Assembly: GCF_902459765.1 (NCBI RefSeq)
Contig: NZ_CABPSP010000013.1
Span: 62,001-126,000 of the forward strand
From: Pandoraea anapnoica
GTDB lineage: Bacteria > Pseudomonadota > Gammaproteobacteria > Burkholderiales > Burkholderiaceae
Reading direction: 5' to 3'
DNA length: 64,000 nucleotides
Below, piece by piece: positions 29,311 through 37,815 of this stretch. The notes under the pieces were generated by a model. It saw only the letters and a program-made list of their open reading frames with translations. It had not been told where the DNA came from and searched no databases. Numbering within the stretch: the stretch's first letter is position 1; each line of letters opens with the position of its first letter. A program made the position numbers and the translations under genes.

Positions 29311-29376
29311 GCCGCTCAAGTTACGCAAGTCGCAAGCCATCGACCGATCAGGAACCAGGAAACAGGAGAGCGTCAC

Positions 29377-30825
29377 ATGTCCGACAAGATGAAACTCACG
29401 ACCGCCGCCGGCGCGCCGGTCACCGACAACCAGAACACGCAAACGGCGGGCCCGCGTGGCCCGGCCTTGTTGCAAGACGTCTGGCTGATCGAAAAGCTCG
29501 CACACTTCGACCGTGAAGTGATCCCGGAGCGTCGCGTGCACGCGAAAGGCTCAGGCGCCTTCGGCAAGCTGACCATCACGCACGACATCACGAAGTACAC
29601 CCGTGCCCGCGTGTTCGAATCCGTCGGCAAGGAAACGCCGGTGTTTCTGCGTTTCTCGACGGTCGCGGGTGAGCGTGGTGCGGCCGATGCCGAACGCGAT
29701 GTGCGCGGCTTCGCGTTAAAGTTCTATACCGACGAAGGCAACTGGGATCTCGTGGGCAACAACACGCCCGTGTTCTTCATTCGGGACGCGCTCAAGTTCC
29801 CCGACTTCATCCACACGCAAAAACGCGATCCGAAGACCAACATGCGCAGCCCTACGGCGGCCTGGGACTTCTGGTCGCGCTCACCCGAATCGCTGCATCA
29901 GATCACTATTCTCATGAGCGATCGCGGTATTCCGAAGAACTATCGTCAGCAGCACGGCTTCGGCTCGCACACGTTCAGCTTCATCAACGCGGTGAACGAA
30001 CGGTTCTGGGTGAAGTTCCACTTCAAGTCGATGCAGGGTGTGGAGAATCTGACGAACACCGAAGCAGCGCAGATCGTGGCAGACGATCGCGAAAGCCATC
30101 AGCGCGATCTGTTCGACGCCATCGAAACCGGCAACTTCCCGCGCTGGCGCATGCAGGTGCAGGTGATGCCGGAGGCGGACGCCGCCACGTATCGCTATAA
30201 CCCGTTCGACATCACGAAGGTGTGGCCGCATGCGGATTACCCGCTGATTGACGTGGGCGTGCTGGAGTTGAACCGGAATCCGGAGAACTACTTTGCGGAC
30301 GTCGAGCAGGCAGCGTTCAATCCGGGCAACGTGGTGCCGGGCATCGGCTTCTCGCCCGACCGCTTGTTGCAGGGACGTCTGTTCTCCTACGGCGACACGC
30401 AGCGCTATCGTCTCGGGGTGAACCACAGTGCGATTCCCGTGAACGCGCCGAAGTGCCCGCTCCATAACAGCTTCCACCGCGATGGTGCGATGCGCGTGGA
30501 CGGTAATCTCGGCGGCACGCCGAACTACGAGCCGAATCGTTACGGTGCATTTGCCGAGCAGGCCGAGTATCGCGATCCGCAGCAGGCGGTGGGTACCGTG
30601 GCCGATCGCTTCGATCATCGCGAAGACGACGATTACTACTCGCAGCCGCGCGCCTTGTTCCGCTTGTTCGACGATGCGCAGAAGGGGCGTCTGTACGGCA
30701 ACATCGCCGCATCGATGCAAGGGGTGCCTGACGACGTCGCTGAGCGCCAGATCGCACACTTCGACAAGATTGATCCCGCGTACGCGCAAGGGGTGATCGC
30801 CGCACGAAAGGCATTGGCGAAGTAA
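29377..30825 (+). CDS. katA: Monofunctional haem catalase
   Basis: 482 residues, the size of small-subunit (clade 3) catalases. Active-site His in '[15 protein letters not shown]', Asn in '[14 protein letters not shown]', and the proximal haem Tyr in '[15 protein letters not shown]'. NADPH-pocket sequence '[16 protein letters not shown]' follows. Decomposes hydrogen peroxide in the cytoplasm. GGAGAG box ahead of ATG 29377. Downstream of oxyR, which probably controls it. Confidence 0.97.
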   Translation: MSDKMKLTTAAGAPVTDNQNTQTAGPRGPALLQDVWLIEKLAHFDREVIPERRVHAKGSGAFGKLTITHDITKYTRARVFESVGKETPVFLRFSTVAGERGAADAERDVRGFALKFYTDEGNWDLVGNNTPVFFIRDALKFPDFIHTQKRDPKTNMRSPTAAWDFWSRSPESLHQITILMSDRGIPKNYRQQHGFGSHTFSFINAVNERFWVKFHFKSMQGVENLTNTEAAQIVADDRESHQRDLFDAIETGNFPRWRMQVQVMPEADAATYRYNPFDITKVWPHADYPLIDVGVLELNRNPENYFADVEQAAFNPGNVVPGIGFSPDRLLQGRLFSYGDTQRYRLGVNHSAIPVNAPKCPLHNSFHRDGAMRVDGNLGGTPNYEPNRYGAFAEQAEYRDPQQAVGTVADRFDHREDDDYYSQPRALFRLFDDAQKGRLYGNIAASMQGVPDDVAERQIAHFDKIDPAYAQGVIAARKALAK

Positions 30826-30843
30826 GGCATCACTGTTGACGGT

Positions 30844-30864
30844 TCCGGCAGCGTGTCTGCCGGA
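30844..30864. terminator. Hairpin between katA and the convergent ThiE-like gene
   Basis: TCCGGCAG (30844-30851) and CTGCCGGA (30857-30864) with a 5-base loop, 18 bp after katA. Lacks a clear T-run, so termination strength is uncertain. Confidence 0.6.
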
Positions 30865-30880
30865 GCTTCAGTCGGCGCAG

Positions 30881-31681
30881 TCAGGCGGCGGGCCAGAAGG
30901 CGCGGATGGCGGCGATGCCGTAAGCGCCTGCGTTGCGGGCAGTATTGAGCGTCTCGGCACGCATGCCGCCGAGCGCGAAGACGGGTAGCGTGGTTTGCGC
31001 TGCGAGCGTCGTGAAGGCTGGCCAGCCGAGGGGCGTCGCCTCCGGGTGGGTAGCGGTGTCCAGCACCGGTGACAGCGTCACGAAGTCCAGACCCAGATGC
31101 GAAGCCTGCGCAAGTTGCGCGACGTTGTGACAAGCGGCGCTCATCAGTCTCCAGCCTGTCGGACGCTTCTCGCAGGCCATGAGGCGCTCGCTCGTGAGAT
31201 GCCAGCCGTCCGCTTGCGGCACCGTCCCAGCGTGCATGCCCTGGGGGGCGTCGAGCCAACGGTCGGCCACAGCGTACGGCGGATTCAGGATGAGTTGTGC
31301 CCCGGCTGCGTGAGTGAGCGCCAATGCGCTTTCTGCCAGCGCGCGGTAGCCGTCGGCATCGAGCGAACGGTTGCGCAGCTGGACGAGGCGAGTGCCACGC
31401 GCGAGCGCCTGCGCCAGTTGCGAGGCGAACGCTGCGATCTGCGAGCGCGACGCGACATCGGGCGTCACCAGAAGCTGGCGGGGCAGAAGCGGCTGGGCGG
31501 GAGGCGCGGCGTCTTGAGCGACGGCGTTTGCGTGCGACGTTCCGGTGAGACGTATGGGCATCGACGGGAGGTTGGCAGCAGGCGCGGCTGACTTATTCGG
31601 ATAGGGCGCAGTGTAACCGGAATGAGGTGACGAACGTCCTGAGGAAAATACGGAGATCGATGTCGGTCGCCGTCGAGCCAT
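30881..31681 (-). CDS. ThiE/TenI-like thiamine phosphate synthase family protein
   Basis: Up to 266 residues; the first ~60 are low complexity and the true start may be Met at 31561 (226 residues). The TIM-barrel core shows 'LVQLRNRSLDADGYRALAESAL', 'GLDFVTLSPVLDTATHPEATPLGW' and 'PVFALGGMRAETLNTARNAGAYGIAAIRAFW', all family features. In many betaproteobacteria this domain is the C-terminal half of a Nudix-ThiE fusion; no Nudix box is present here. The canonical 'GPxFxTxTK' phosphate site is replaced by 'SPVLDTATH', so it may be a TenI-like rather than a true synthase. Confidence 0.75.
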   Translation of the reverse strand: MARRRPTSISVFSSGRSSPHSGYTAPYPNKSAAPAANLPSMPIRLTGTSHANAVAQDAAPPAQPLLPRQLLVTPDVASRSQIAAFASQLAQALARGTRLVQLRNRSLDADGYRALAESALALTHAAGAQLILNPPYAVADRWLDAPQGMHAGTVPQADGWHLTSERLMACEKRPTGWRLMSAACHNVAQLAQASHLGLDFVTLSPVLDTATHPEATPLGWPAFTTLAAQTTLPVFALGGMRAETLNTARNAGAYGIAAIRAFWPAA

Positions 31682-31686
31682 TCTAA

Positions 31687-31797
31687 CCGGGCACCTACAA
31701 AGAGTTCGCGAAGCTGTCGTCGACCGCTGACCTGCTCACGCAGCGCATGCAACTGCGCGAAGAGAACGCGTGGATGCTGCGCAGCTTACTGGTCTGA
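31687..31797 (+). pseudogene. Possible 3' remnant of a gene, followed by a terminator
   Basis: A 36-codon open stretch starts right after TAA 31684 and ends at TGA 31795. Its translation looks like real protein ('GTYKEFAKLSSTADLLTQRM', 'QLREENAWMLRSLLV', amphipathic helix). A perfect terminator lies 50 bp on. There is no start codon apart from an internal Met 16 codons before the end. I read it as the surviving tail of a deleted gene; family unknown. Confidence 0.35.
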
Positions 31798-31846
31798 CGT
31801 GCATCGCACGATGCCAACATGGTGTAACTAGTTGATGACGGATGAC

Positions 31847-31872
31847 GCCCACGCGCTTGCGTGGGCTTTTTT
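31847..31872 (+). terminator. Rho-independent terminator with no intact upstream gene
   Basis: GCCCACGC / GCGTGGGC with loop GCTT and six T. No intact plus-strand gene ends before it, only the short remnant. Confidence 0.88.
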
Positions 31873-31959
31873 ACGTCAACCCGACGGAGATCGTGCGGGA
31901 CATGCGAGGTGTCATAGAGAAAGGGTGCACTCTGTTGTGCAGTCCAGTACACTCGCCGG

Positions 31960-32784
31960 ATGCCCTTCGATTGGCTCGCCCGAAACCTCCTCGTCAGTCT
32001 CTTCTTGCCGCCCGCCAATGTGCTGGTGCTAGCAGGGCTCGGCTTCATCTGCTGGCGGCGCTTTCCGAGAGTGGGTAAGACGCTGTCTATCGTGGCGGCG
32101 CTTGCACTCTGGTTGCAGGCGACACCGTGGTTCAGCAACCGGTTGGCGCATTCGCTCGACATCGGTCCCGCGCTCGATATCAAGACCGTCGAGGCGCAAC
32201 AACAGGCACAGGCGTCCACGCCGCCCGCCCCGTCTAATTCCTCGGGCAACGCGTCGGCGCTTCCCCAGGCGGTCGTCATTCTGGGCGGTGGCATCAGCCT
32301 CGGCGCGACGGAGTATGGCCGACACGGCGGCGCCGATCTGCCGCAGGGCGCGTTGGCTCGCGTGCGCTACGGTGCATTCCTGGCGCGTCATGCGCAGTTG
32401 CCGGTACTCGTCTCCGGCGGTGCACCGTCCGGCTATCCGGTGTCCGAAGGGCAACTGATGGCGAACGTATTGCAGGGCGAATTCGGCGTGCCGGTACGCT
32501 GGATCGAAGGACAATCACTGAACACGGCGCAAAACGCCATTTTCAGCGCGCGCATGCTGACCAACGTCGGCGTGACACGCGTCTACCTGGTCACGAACGC
32601 CTGGCATATGCGCCGGGCCCGCGACCAGTTCGTGCGTGCTGGCCTCACGGTGGTACCCGCACCGTGCTGCGACGCCAACGCATTGGAGCCCGACGCTGCG
32701 TTCGGCTGGTGGCCAACGCTCGACAGCTTGCGCACCACACGCGTGTCGCTGCGCGAGTGGATGGCGCTGAGTCTGGGACATTGA
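31960..32784 (+). CDS. YdcF/ElyC-family (DUF218) membrane protein
   Basis: 274 residues. Two N-terminal transmembrane helices (residues ~8-50) and an extracytoplasmic DUF218 domain: 'QAVVILGGGISLGATEYG', 'PVLVSGGAPSGYPVSEGQLM', 'GQSLNTAQNAIFSARML' and 'RVYLVTNAWHMRRARDQF'. The acid and His residues of these blocks line the conserved pocket. ElyC in E. coli affects envelope polysaccharide and peptidoglycan assembly; the substrate is not established. Monocistronic. Confidence 0.88.
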   Translation: MPFDWLARNLLVSLFLPPANVLVLAGLGFICWRRFPRVGKTLSIVAALALWLQATPWFSNRLAHSLDIGPALDIKTVEAQQQAQASTPPAPSNSSGNASALPQAVVILGGGISLGATEYGRHGGADLPQGALARVRYGAFLARHAQLPVLVSGGAPSGYPVSEGQLMANVLQGEFGVPVRWIEGQSLNTAQNAIFSARMLTNVGVTRVYLVTNAWHMRRARDQFVRAGLTVVPAPCCDANALEPDAAFGWWPTLDSLRTTRVSLREWMALSLGH

Positions 32785-32882
32785 GCGGTCGTCGCTGGCG
32801 GAAACAAAAAAAGACGATGATGATTCGGGGCTTCGCCGTCGTGCGAGCTCCATGACTTGCCAACCCTAAACGAGAGAGACGT

Positions 32883-33290
32883 ATGAAGACGAAAGCTGTC
32901 CTGACCGTTGAAGACGTGCAGAAGATCAACGCGGCCGCCGTGGCGGAAGCCACTTCAAACGGCTGGAACGTGTGCATTACGATCGTCGACGACGGTGGTC
33001 ATGCCCTGTCGCTGTATCGTATGGATGGTGCTGCCCCCAGCACGGCCATGATGTCGCTGGGCAAAGCCCAGACCTCAGCTGTTGGCCGTCGTGAAAGCGG
33101 TGCCTTCGAAGAGATGATCAACGGCGGCCGCTTCGCGTTCCTGAGCGCACCGAACACGGCCATGCTCGAAGGCGGCGTGCCTATCGTTGTCGACGGTAAC
33201 GTGATCGGTGCCGTGGGGGTGTCGGGTGTGAAGTCGAACCAGGACGCGCAGATCGCCCGCGCGGGCATCGCCGCCGTCATCGGCGCGTAA
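32883..33290 (+). CDS. HbpS/GlcG-family haem-degrading-like protein
   Basis: 135 residues, a complete single-domain member of the GlcG/HbpS family. Typical: 'VEDVQKINAAAVAEATSNGW', 'CITIVDDGGHALSLYRMDGA', 'AMMSLGKAQTSAVGRRES' and 'GGVPIVVDGNVIGAVGVSG'. Family members bind haem, cobalamin or corrinoids or serve as small accessory proteins. No signal peptide is seen, so it is likely cytoplasmic. GAGAGA box ahead of ATG 32883. Confidence 0.88.
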   Translation: MKTKAVLTVEDVQKINAAAVAEATSNGWNVCITIVDDGGHALSLYRMDGAAPSTAMMSLGKAQTSAVGRRESGAFEEMINGGRFAFLSAPNTAMLEGGVPIVVDGNVIGAVGVSGVKSNQDAQIARAGIAAVIGA

Positions 33291-33366
33291 TTCATCCGCC
33301 TGGCATCGCGCGTCACCGTGCGCTGGCGCGGCATTCGATGCAGTGGCAGCGCAGGAAGCAAAAAAA

Positions 33367-33399
33367 GCATCGCCAATGAACGTTGGCGGTGCTTTTTTT
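33367..33399 (+). terminator. Terminator after the HbpS-like gene
   Basis: GCATCGCCAA / TTGGCGGTGC, loop TGAACG, seven T, and an A-run on the other side. Confidence 0.93.
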
Positions 33400-33429
33400 G
33401 TACGTGAAACCCTGCGCCGCAAAAAGAAA

Positions 33430-33451
33430 AACCCGCTCTCGCGAACGGGTT
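33430..33451 (-). terminator. Minus-strand terminator, probably for hemP transcript
   Basis: AACCCG / CGGGTT arms; on the minus strand the stem is followed by TTTTTCTTTTT. The nearest upstream minus-strand gene is hemP, 300 bp away. Confidence 0.6.
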
Positions 33452-33470
33452 AAAGGCTTGTCAGGCCGTA

Positions 33471-33500
33471 TGACAAACCTGAGGCTTGGCAGGTTTGTCA
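33471..33500. repeat. Perfect 10-bp inverted repeat ahead of a tiny frame
   Basis: TGACAAACCT (33471-33480), ten-base spacer, AGGTTTGTCA (33491-33500). It ends two bases before a GAGGAG box, so it may act as an operator or as an RNA hairpin controlling translation of the next frame. The 33291-33753 stretch otherwise holds only terminators and this unit. Confidence 0.6.
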
Positions 33501-33514
33501 CGAGGAGAACATCA

Positions 33515-33571
33515 ATGAAACCCGAGTGGATGGACAAAAAAAGCGGCTTGGCTGGCGCGCAACGCAGGTAG
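33515..33571 (+). CDS. Possible 18-residue peptide or frame-shifted remnant
   Basis: ATG 33515 follows a GAGGAG box (about 33503-33508) with ideal spacing. The frame (MKPEWMDKKSGLAGAQRR) stops at 33571. It crosses a run of seven A (33536-33542); losing one A would open a 49-residue frame ending at about 33670. Farther on, the frame ending at the TGA at 33718-33720 gives a Lys-rich tail 'VVVSPPPKFVKKA'. Either a very small gene with slippage or a decayed gene. No family recognised. Confidence 0.35.
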   Translation: MKPEWMDKKSGLAGAQRR

Positions 33572-33753
33572 AGAGGGGCTTGCCGTAACTACATGGGATC
33601 GCGTTGCGTTCGCTGGCTACTGCCAAACACCTCTTAGGCGAGGTGGTCCCCACAAAACTCGGTGAAGGTGACGGCAAGGTCGTGGTCTCGCCGCCGCCAA
33701 AATTCGTTAAAAAAGCCTGACTGCTTGACGTCTACTGGTTTGAACTCAATCGC

Positions 33754-34008
33754 TTACTTCGTTAGGATCAACTTGCCGTAACGCGTAGCGCGTAGCTGGT
33801 AAGTCTGGCCATTGTGCAGAATGTTCACGCATTGCGTGCCCTGCAGCAGGTGATCGCTCGTCAGCACGCGACCGGTCGTTTGGCTGGTGGCCGGCTTTTC
33901 TGCCACCGGGCTGGCCACTTGCGTGCGCGACACCGACAGGGTGCGGCGCGGTGCCGTGGCGGGCGTGGTCTGGCGGGCAGTGGTGTGGCTTGCGGTCATC
34001 TCGCTCAT
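33754..34008 (-). CDS. hemP: Hemin uptake protein HemP
   Basis: 84 residues. The C-terminal half carries the HemP core 'RVLTSDHLLQGTQCVNILHNG' followed by 'QTYQLRATRYGKLILTK'; the N-terminal half is Thr/Ala-rich and variable. HemP proteins are needed for haem-receptor expression or haem uptake in several betaproteobacteria. A Fur box lies 30-50 bp ahead, so it should be iron-repressed. No haem receptor gene is next to it. Confidence 0.92.
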   Translation of the reverse strand: MSEMTASHTTARQTTPATAPRRTLSVSRTQVASPVAEKPATSQTTGRVLTSDHLLQGTQCVNILHNGQTYQLRATRYGKLILTK

Positions 34009-34036
34009 CCGTATGGCTGACTGTGAGAAGAATCTT

Positions 34037-34057
34037 AAATGAGAATCATTCCCATTT
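34037..34057. promoter_or_regulatory. Fur box upstream of hemP
   Basis: AAATGAGAATCATTCCCATTT resembles the Fur consensus GATAATGATAATCATTATC, with the GAGAATCATT core intact. It overlaps an AT-rich promoter region between hemP and the SRPBCC gene. Confidence 0.82.
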
Positions 34058-34195
34058 ATATTTGAATTTGGCTATTGTTCTTATTGATTCGGTAGTTTCT
34101 GACTAAGCAATGTTTGCCGGACGATGGAAGGCACCACCCAGCAAACACGGCCGTTAAATTCACGGCAGCCCCGGCCACAAGGCCAGGACGGCCGA

Positions 34196-34666
34196 TCAGT
34201 CCAACGCGCCTTGCTCGGCAAGCTCGCGAATGCGGCGGACCGTGTCGATGTCGGCTTCGCGATAAGCCGATTTCACAAACTCGCTGTAGCGCGTGTCGGC
34301 GGTCACGGCATCTTCTTGCAGCGTCGTGCTATACGTAAATCGTACGAAAAGATGCGTCGGATTCGGCTCTTCGATACGCATCGTAAGGGAGCCCCCCGCG
34401 TGCGCGTCGGTCGCTGCCGTCTCGTAGCGCACCGACTGCATGGACTCGAAGACGACCCGGTCCAGCACAACGGTCTCGCCGAAGCGCAATTCGCGGCTTA
34501 ACGTGTCTTCGGTGCGTTCAAGCATCGTGCACTCGTCGAGTCCCAGCACGAATGCCTCCGGCTGTTCGGCACGCAGCACGAGGCCGCGCCACAGTTGATC
34601 GCGCGAGAGCGCGAAGGTCAGCGGATTCAGGAGGTCGTTGACCTCGATCAGGTGTTCGTACTGCAA
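34196..34666 (-). CDS. AtaL-like SRPBCC (START superfamily) protein, DUF1857 type
   Basis: 156 residues. One ligand-binding domain: 'HLIEVNDLLNPLTFALSRDQLWRGL', then 'LDRVVFESMQSVRYETA' and 'GSLTMRIEEPNPTHLFVRFTY', with a long C-terminal helix ('VKSAYREADIDTVRRIREL'). This matches bacterial AtaL-like proteins of unknown ligand. It lies 66 bp downstream of the OsmC gene on the same strand and may share its transcript. Confidence 0.8.
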   Translation of the reverse strand: MQYEHLIEVNDLLNPLTFALSRDQLWRGLVLRAEQPEAFVLGLDECTMLERTEDTLSRELRFGETVVLDRVVFESMQSVRYETAATDAHAGGSLTMRIEEPNPTHLFVRFTYSTTLQEDAVTADTRYSEFVKSAYREADIDTVRRIRELAEQGALD

Positions 34667-34732
34667 GACTATTTCCCCTTCTGTCGATGAGGGCTGGCGC
34701 TTAACAACATCGCGCCTGCCTCGTGCCGGATA

Positions 34733-35143
34733 TTACTCAACCAACGAACTGTCGATGGCGATGGTGCCGGACAACACCTTGTGAATTGGGCACGCATTGG
34801 CAATTTCCAAGAGGCGTTGGCGCTGTTCCTCCGACAAATCGCCCGCCAGTTCGATCTTGCGCGTGATTTGCGTGGTGCCAGCGGGCGGTTTGCCATCCGG
34901 GTTCATCGCAAGTGTCACTTTCACGTCCTTGAGTGGCCACTCCTTGCGGCGTGCATACATGTGCAGCGTGATCGACGTGCAGGCCCCCAGACTCGAGAGC
35001 AGCAGCGCCGCGGGGGCCGGGCCGAGGTTGCCGCCGCCCAGCGATTCGGGCTCGTCGGCAAGCCATTCGTGCTTGCCGTCCGACAGTTGGGTGGTGTATC
35101 CGGCGGCGCCCAAGTGGGCGGTAACAATCGCTTCTGCGGCCAT
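34733..35143 (-). CDS. OsmC-family peroxiredoxin-like protein
   Basis: 136 residues. The two OsmC catalytic cysteines are in 'LLSSLGACTSITLHMYARRK' and 'IANACPIHKVLSGTI'. Reduces organic or lipid hydroperoxides in the family. Start ATG 35143 is preceded by AGGAG. The frame extends farther upstream but without family sequence. No redox regulator (OhrR) is adjacent. Confidence 0.93.
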   Translation of the reverse strand: MAAEAIVTAHLGAAGYTTQLSDGKHEWLADEPESLGGGNLGPAPAALLLSSLGACTSITLHMYARRKEWPLKDVKVTLAMNPDGKPPAGTTQITRKIELAGDLSEEQRQRLLEIANACPIHKVLSGTIAIDSSLVE

Positions 35144-35397
35144 GGCAGCTCCTGGAGGTCTGGATGGGTCCTGATCACTTCGATGAAAACGGCCCGTCAA
35201 GATGATCCGCAGATCCGGGGATCGGCGGCATCAAAAGCATCGGGTCACAAAACACTCAAAGCTTGCGGCGTACTCTGAGTGTCATTGTGACCCAATTTCG
35301 CTGGACCGTCGGTGTATGACGATGCATCACCTGCCCACTCACGATGTCAATGCGGCTTCGTAAGCGGGCGGGTGCGATCTGCGCTAGCGGTTTCCTG

Positions 35398-36294
35398 TCA
35401 GGTGCGCGACACGGACGCCGGAATGTGGCCCATACGTCCCGCCTGAAAGTCCAGAATCGCCTGACGAATTTCGCCTTCCGTGTTCATGACGAACGGGCCG
35501 TAGCGCGCCACCGGCTCGCCCAGCGGCTTGCCGCCGATCAGCAGGAACGACAGCGGCTTGTCGCCATCGTTACGCACGGTCACGCCTTCGCCGTGCGTGC
35601 CGAACACGACCATCTGATGGGCTTTGGCTGGCGTCGACTCCGCACCGAAATGCCCTTCGCCGTCGATGACGTACGCAAACACGTTGAAATCCGACGGCAC
35701 GGGATGATCGAGCAGCGCCTGCGGTTGCAGCGTGAAGTGCTGGTACAGAATCGGTGTACGCGTTTCGATGGCGGCGCGTGTGCCCAGCGCCTCGCCAGCG
35801 ATGACGCGCACGGAGACCTTGCCGTCGTCGCTCGTCGCCGTGGGAATTCTGGCGGCGGGCAGCTCCTGATAGCGCGGCGTCATCATTTTGTCGGTGCTCG
35901 GCAGATTCACCCACAGCTGGAAGCCATGCATCTCGCCGCCGCGTTGCTGGAACGCGTGCGAGGGCTCTTCCGAGTGAATCACCCCGGCACCGGCCGTCAT
36001 CCACTGCACGTCGCCCGGCGTAAGCTTGCCTGCGTGACCTTGCGAGTCACGGTGCTCCATCTCGCCAGCGAGCAGGTAGGTGACGGTTTCGAAGCCTCGG
36101 TGCGGGTGATCGGGAGCGCCCTTGGCATCGCCGGGGGCCACTTGCATCGGGCCCATTTCGTCGAGCAGCAGGAACGGATCGAAGTCCATCATCATGCGTG
36201 TCGGGAACGGGCGGTTGACGTGAAAACCAGCGCCTTCCTGCGTTTGCGCTGCTGTAAACACGCGGGCAACCGGGCGAGTGTAGGGGGTGCTCAT
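35398..36294 (-). CDS. Pirin family protein
   Basis: 298 residues. Two cupin domains. The metal site is in 'HPHRGFETVTYLLAGEMEHRDSQG' (His-x-His, with a downstream Glu/His in 'GVIHSEE'), as in quercetinase-type pirins (YhhW). The C-terminal Pirin_C domain includes 'FNVFAYVIDGEGHFG' and 'ARYGPFVMNTEGEIRQAILDFQAG'. Function in bacteria ranges from quercetin dioxygenase activity to regulation. Monocistronic; an inverted repeat lies 134 bp upstream. Confidence 0.93.
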   Translation of the reverse strand: MSTPYTRPVARVFTAAQTQEGAGFHVNRPFPTRMMMDFDPFLLLDEMGPMQVAPGDAKGAPDHPHRGFETVTYLLAGEMEHRDSQGHAGKLTPGDVQWMTAGAGVIHSEEPSHAFQQRGGEMHGFQLWVNLPSTDKMMTPRYQELPAARIPTATSDDGKVSVRVIAGEALGTRAAIETRTPILYQHFTLQPQALLDHPVPSDFNVFAYVIDGEGHFGAESTPAKAHQMVVFGTHGEGVTVRNDGDKPLSFLLIGGKPLGEPVARYGPFVMNTEGEIRQAILDFQAGRMGHIPASVSRT

Positions 36295-36427
36295 GGGGGT
36301 GTTCTCCTGTTGGGGATGCGCGAGTCAAGCGTGCCTCACAGCCGCTTCGGGCGTCGCCGACATCCGTTGTCATGTCCAAACTATATGCGGACGTATGGCA
36401 CCGGGAGTAGCCCGTAACACAGGAAGG

Positions 36428-36449
36428 ATTGTTACCTGATTGGAACAAT
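36428..36449. promoter_or_regulatory. Inverted repeat upstream of the pirin gene
   Basis: ATTGTT (36428-36433) and AACAAT (36444-36449) spaced by 10 bases, in the leader of the pirin gene. The spacing suits a LysR- or TetR-type dimer, but no regulator gene is adjacent. Confidence 0.35.
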
Positions 36450-36496
36450 AAGCGGGAAGCCCGCAAAATCCCGATCGATTTCGAACCGTACAGACG

Positions 36497-36528
36497 AAAA
36501 AAAGCGCGGTGACTGGCACCGCGCTTTT
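36497..36528. terminator. Terminator after exbD
   Basis: AGCGCGGTG / CACCGCGCT stem with a 5-base loop; A-run on one side and TTTT on the other. Ends the tonB-exbB-exbD transcript on the minus strand. Confidence 0.88.
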
Positions 36529-36568
36529 CACTTCTGCGATTCGTGGATTTACCGGCTCACTTCGCGAC

Positions 36569-36991
<423 letters not shown>

Positions 36992-37018
36992 AGCGAACTC
37001 CTTGTCTTGCGCGGCGGC

Positions 37019-37756
37019 TTAGCTGGCGTTGGCCGACGTCGACTTGCGCACCGGCGTGACGTTGCTGGTGAACTGCGTCGAGTGCACGCTGGCGCCCGTC
37101 AGGAAGTAACCGTGCAGGCTGTGCGCAAAGCGGTTGAGCTTCGAGACGATACCCTTGTTGGCGCGCGTCAGGGCGTTGAAGCCGAGCACGGCCGGAATGG
37201 CGACGAACAGACCGAAGGCCGTCATGATCAGGGCTTCGCCCACGGGGCCGGCGACCTTGTCGATGGTCGTCTGACCCGATGCGCCGATGGCCAGCAGGGC
37301 GTGATAGATGCCCCACACCGTGCCGAACAGACCGACGAACGGCGAGGTCGAGCCGATCGAGGCCAGCATGGCGAGACCGCTTTGCAGACGTGACACCGTA
37401 TCGTCCACCGAGTTCTTCAGTGCACGGGTGATCCAGTCGCTCACGTCCATCTTGTCGTGCAGATGCGGCTGGCTCTGACGGTGATGTTCGGCGGCGTCCT
37501 GCCCGGCGAGGGCCAGCGCGAGGAACGGGTTGTTCTGACCCGATTCGCCCAGCTTTTGCAGACCGGCGGAGAAATTCTCCGAGTGCCAGAAGTCCGGTTC
37601 GGCGGTGCGCGTGAGGCGGCTCAGGCGGAAGACTTGCGTGCCCTTGATGATGATGACCGTCCACGACAGCACCGACATCACCAGCAATACGATCGCGATG
37701 GCGCGGGTGACGAAATCGCCCTGCGACCAGACGTGGCTCAAACCATACTCTTGCAT
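37019..37756 (-). CDS. exbB: Biopolymer transport protein ExbB
   Basis: 245 residues with three transmembrane helices: 'AIAIVLLVMSVLSWTVII' near the N-terminus, and two later ones in 'GLFGTVWGIYHALLAIGASG' and 'EALIMTAFGLFVAIPAVLGFNAL'. These are the MotA/TolQ/ExbB family blocks. Forms the pentameric channel of the Ton motor. 59 bp separate it from tonB. Confidence 0.96.
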   Translation of the reverse strand: MQEYGLSHVWSQGDFVTRAIAIVLLVMSVLSWTVIIIKGTQVFRLSRLTRTAEPDFWHSENFSAGLQKLGESGQNNPFLALALAGQDAAEHHRQSQPHLHDKMDVSDWITRALKNSVDDTVSRLQSGLAMLASIGSTSPFVGLFGTVWGIYHALLAIGASGQTTIDKVAGPVGEALIMTAFGLFVAIPAVLGFNALTRANKGIVSKLNRFAHSLHGYFLTGASVHSTQFTSNVTPVRKSTSANAS

Positions 37757-37815
37757 TTTGCGTTCCTCGGAAGATCCAATTCGTTAATCGTTGTTTAGCG
37801 TTCGTTCAGCGATCG

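Noticed and set aside
30881-31681. Nudix-ThiE fusion protein
   Set aside because: No Nudix box (GX5EX7REUXEEXGU) is present in the N-terminal part, which is short and low complexity.
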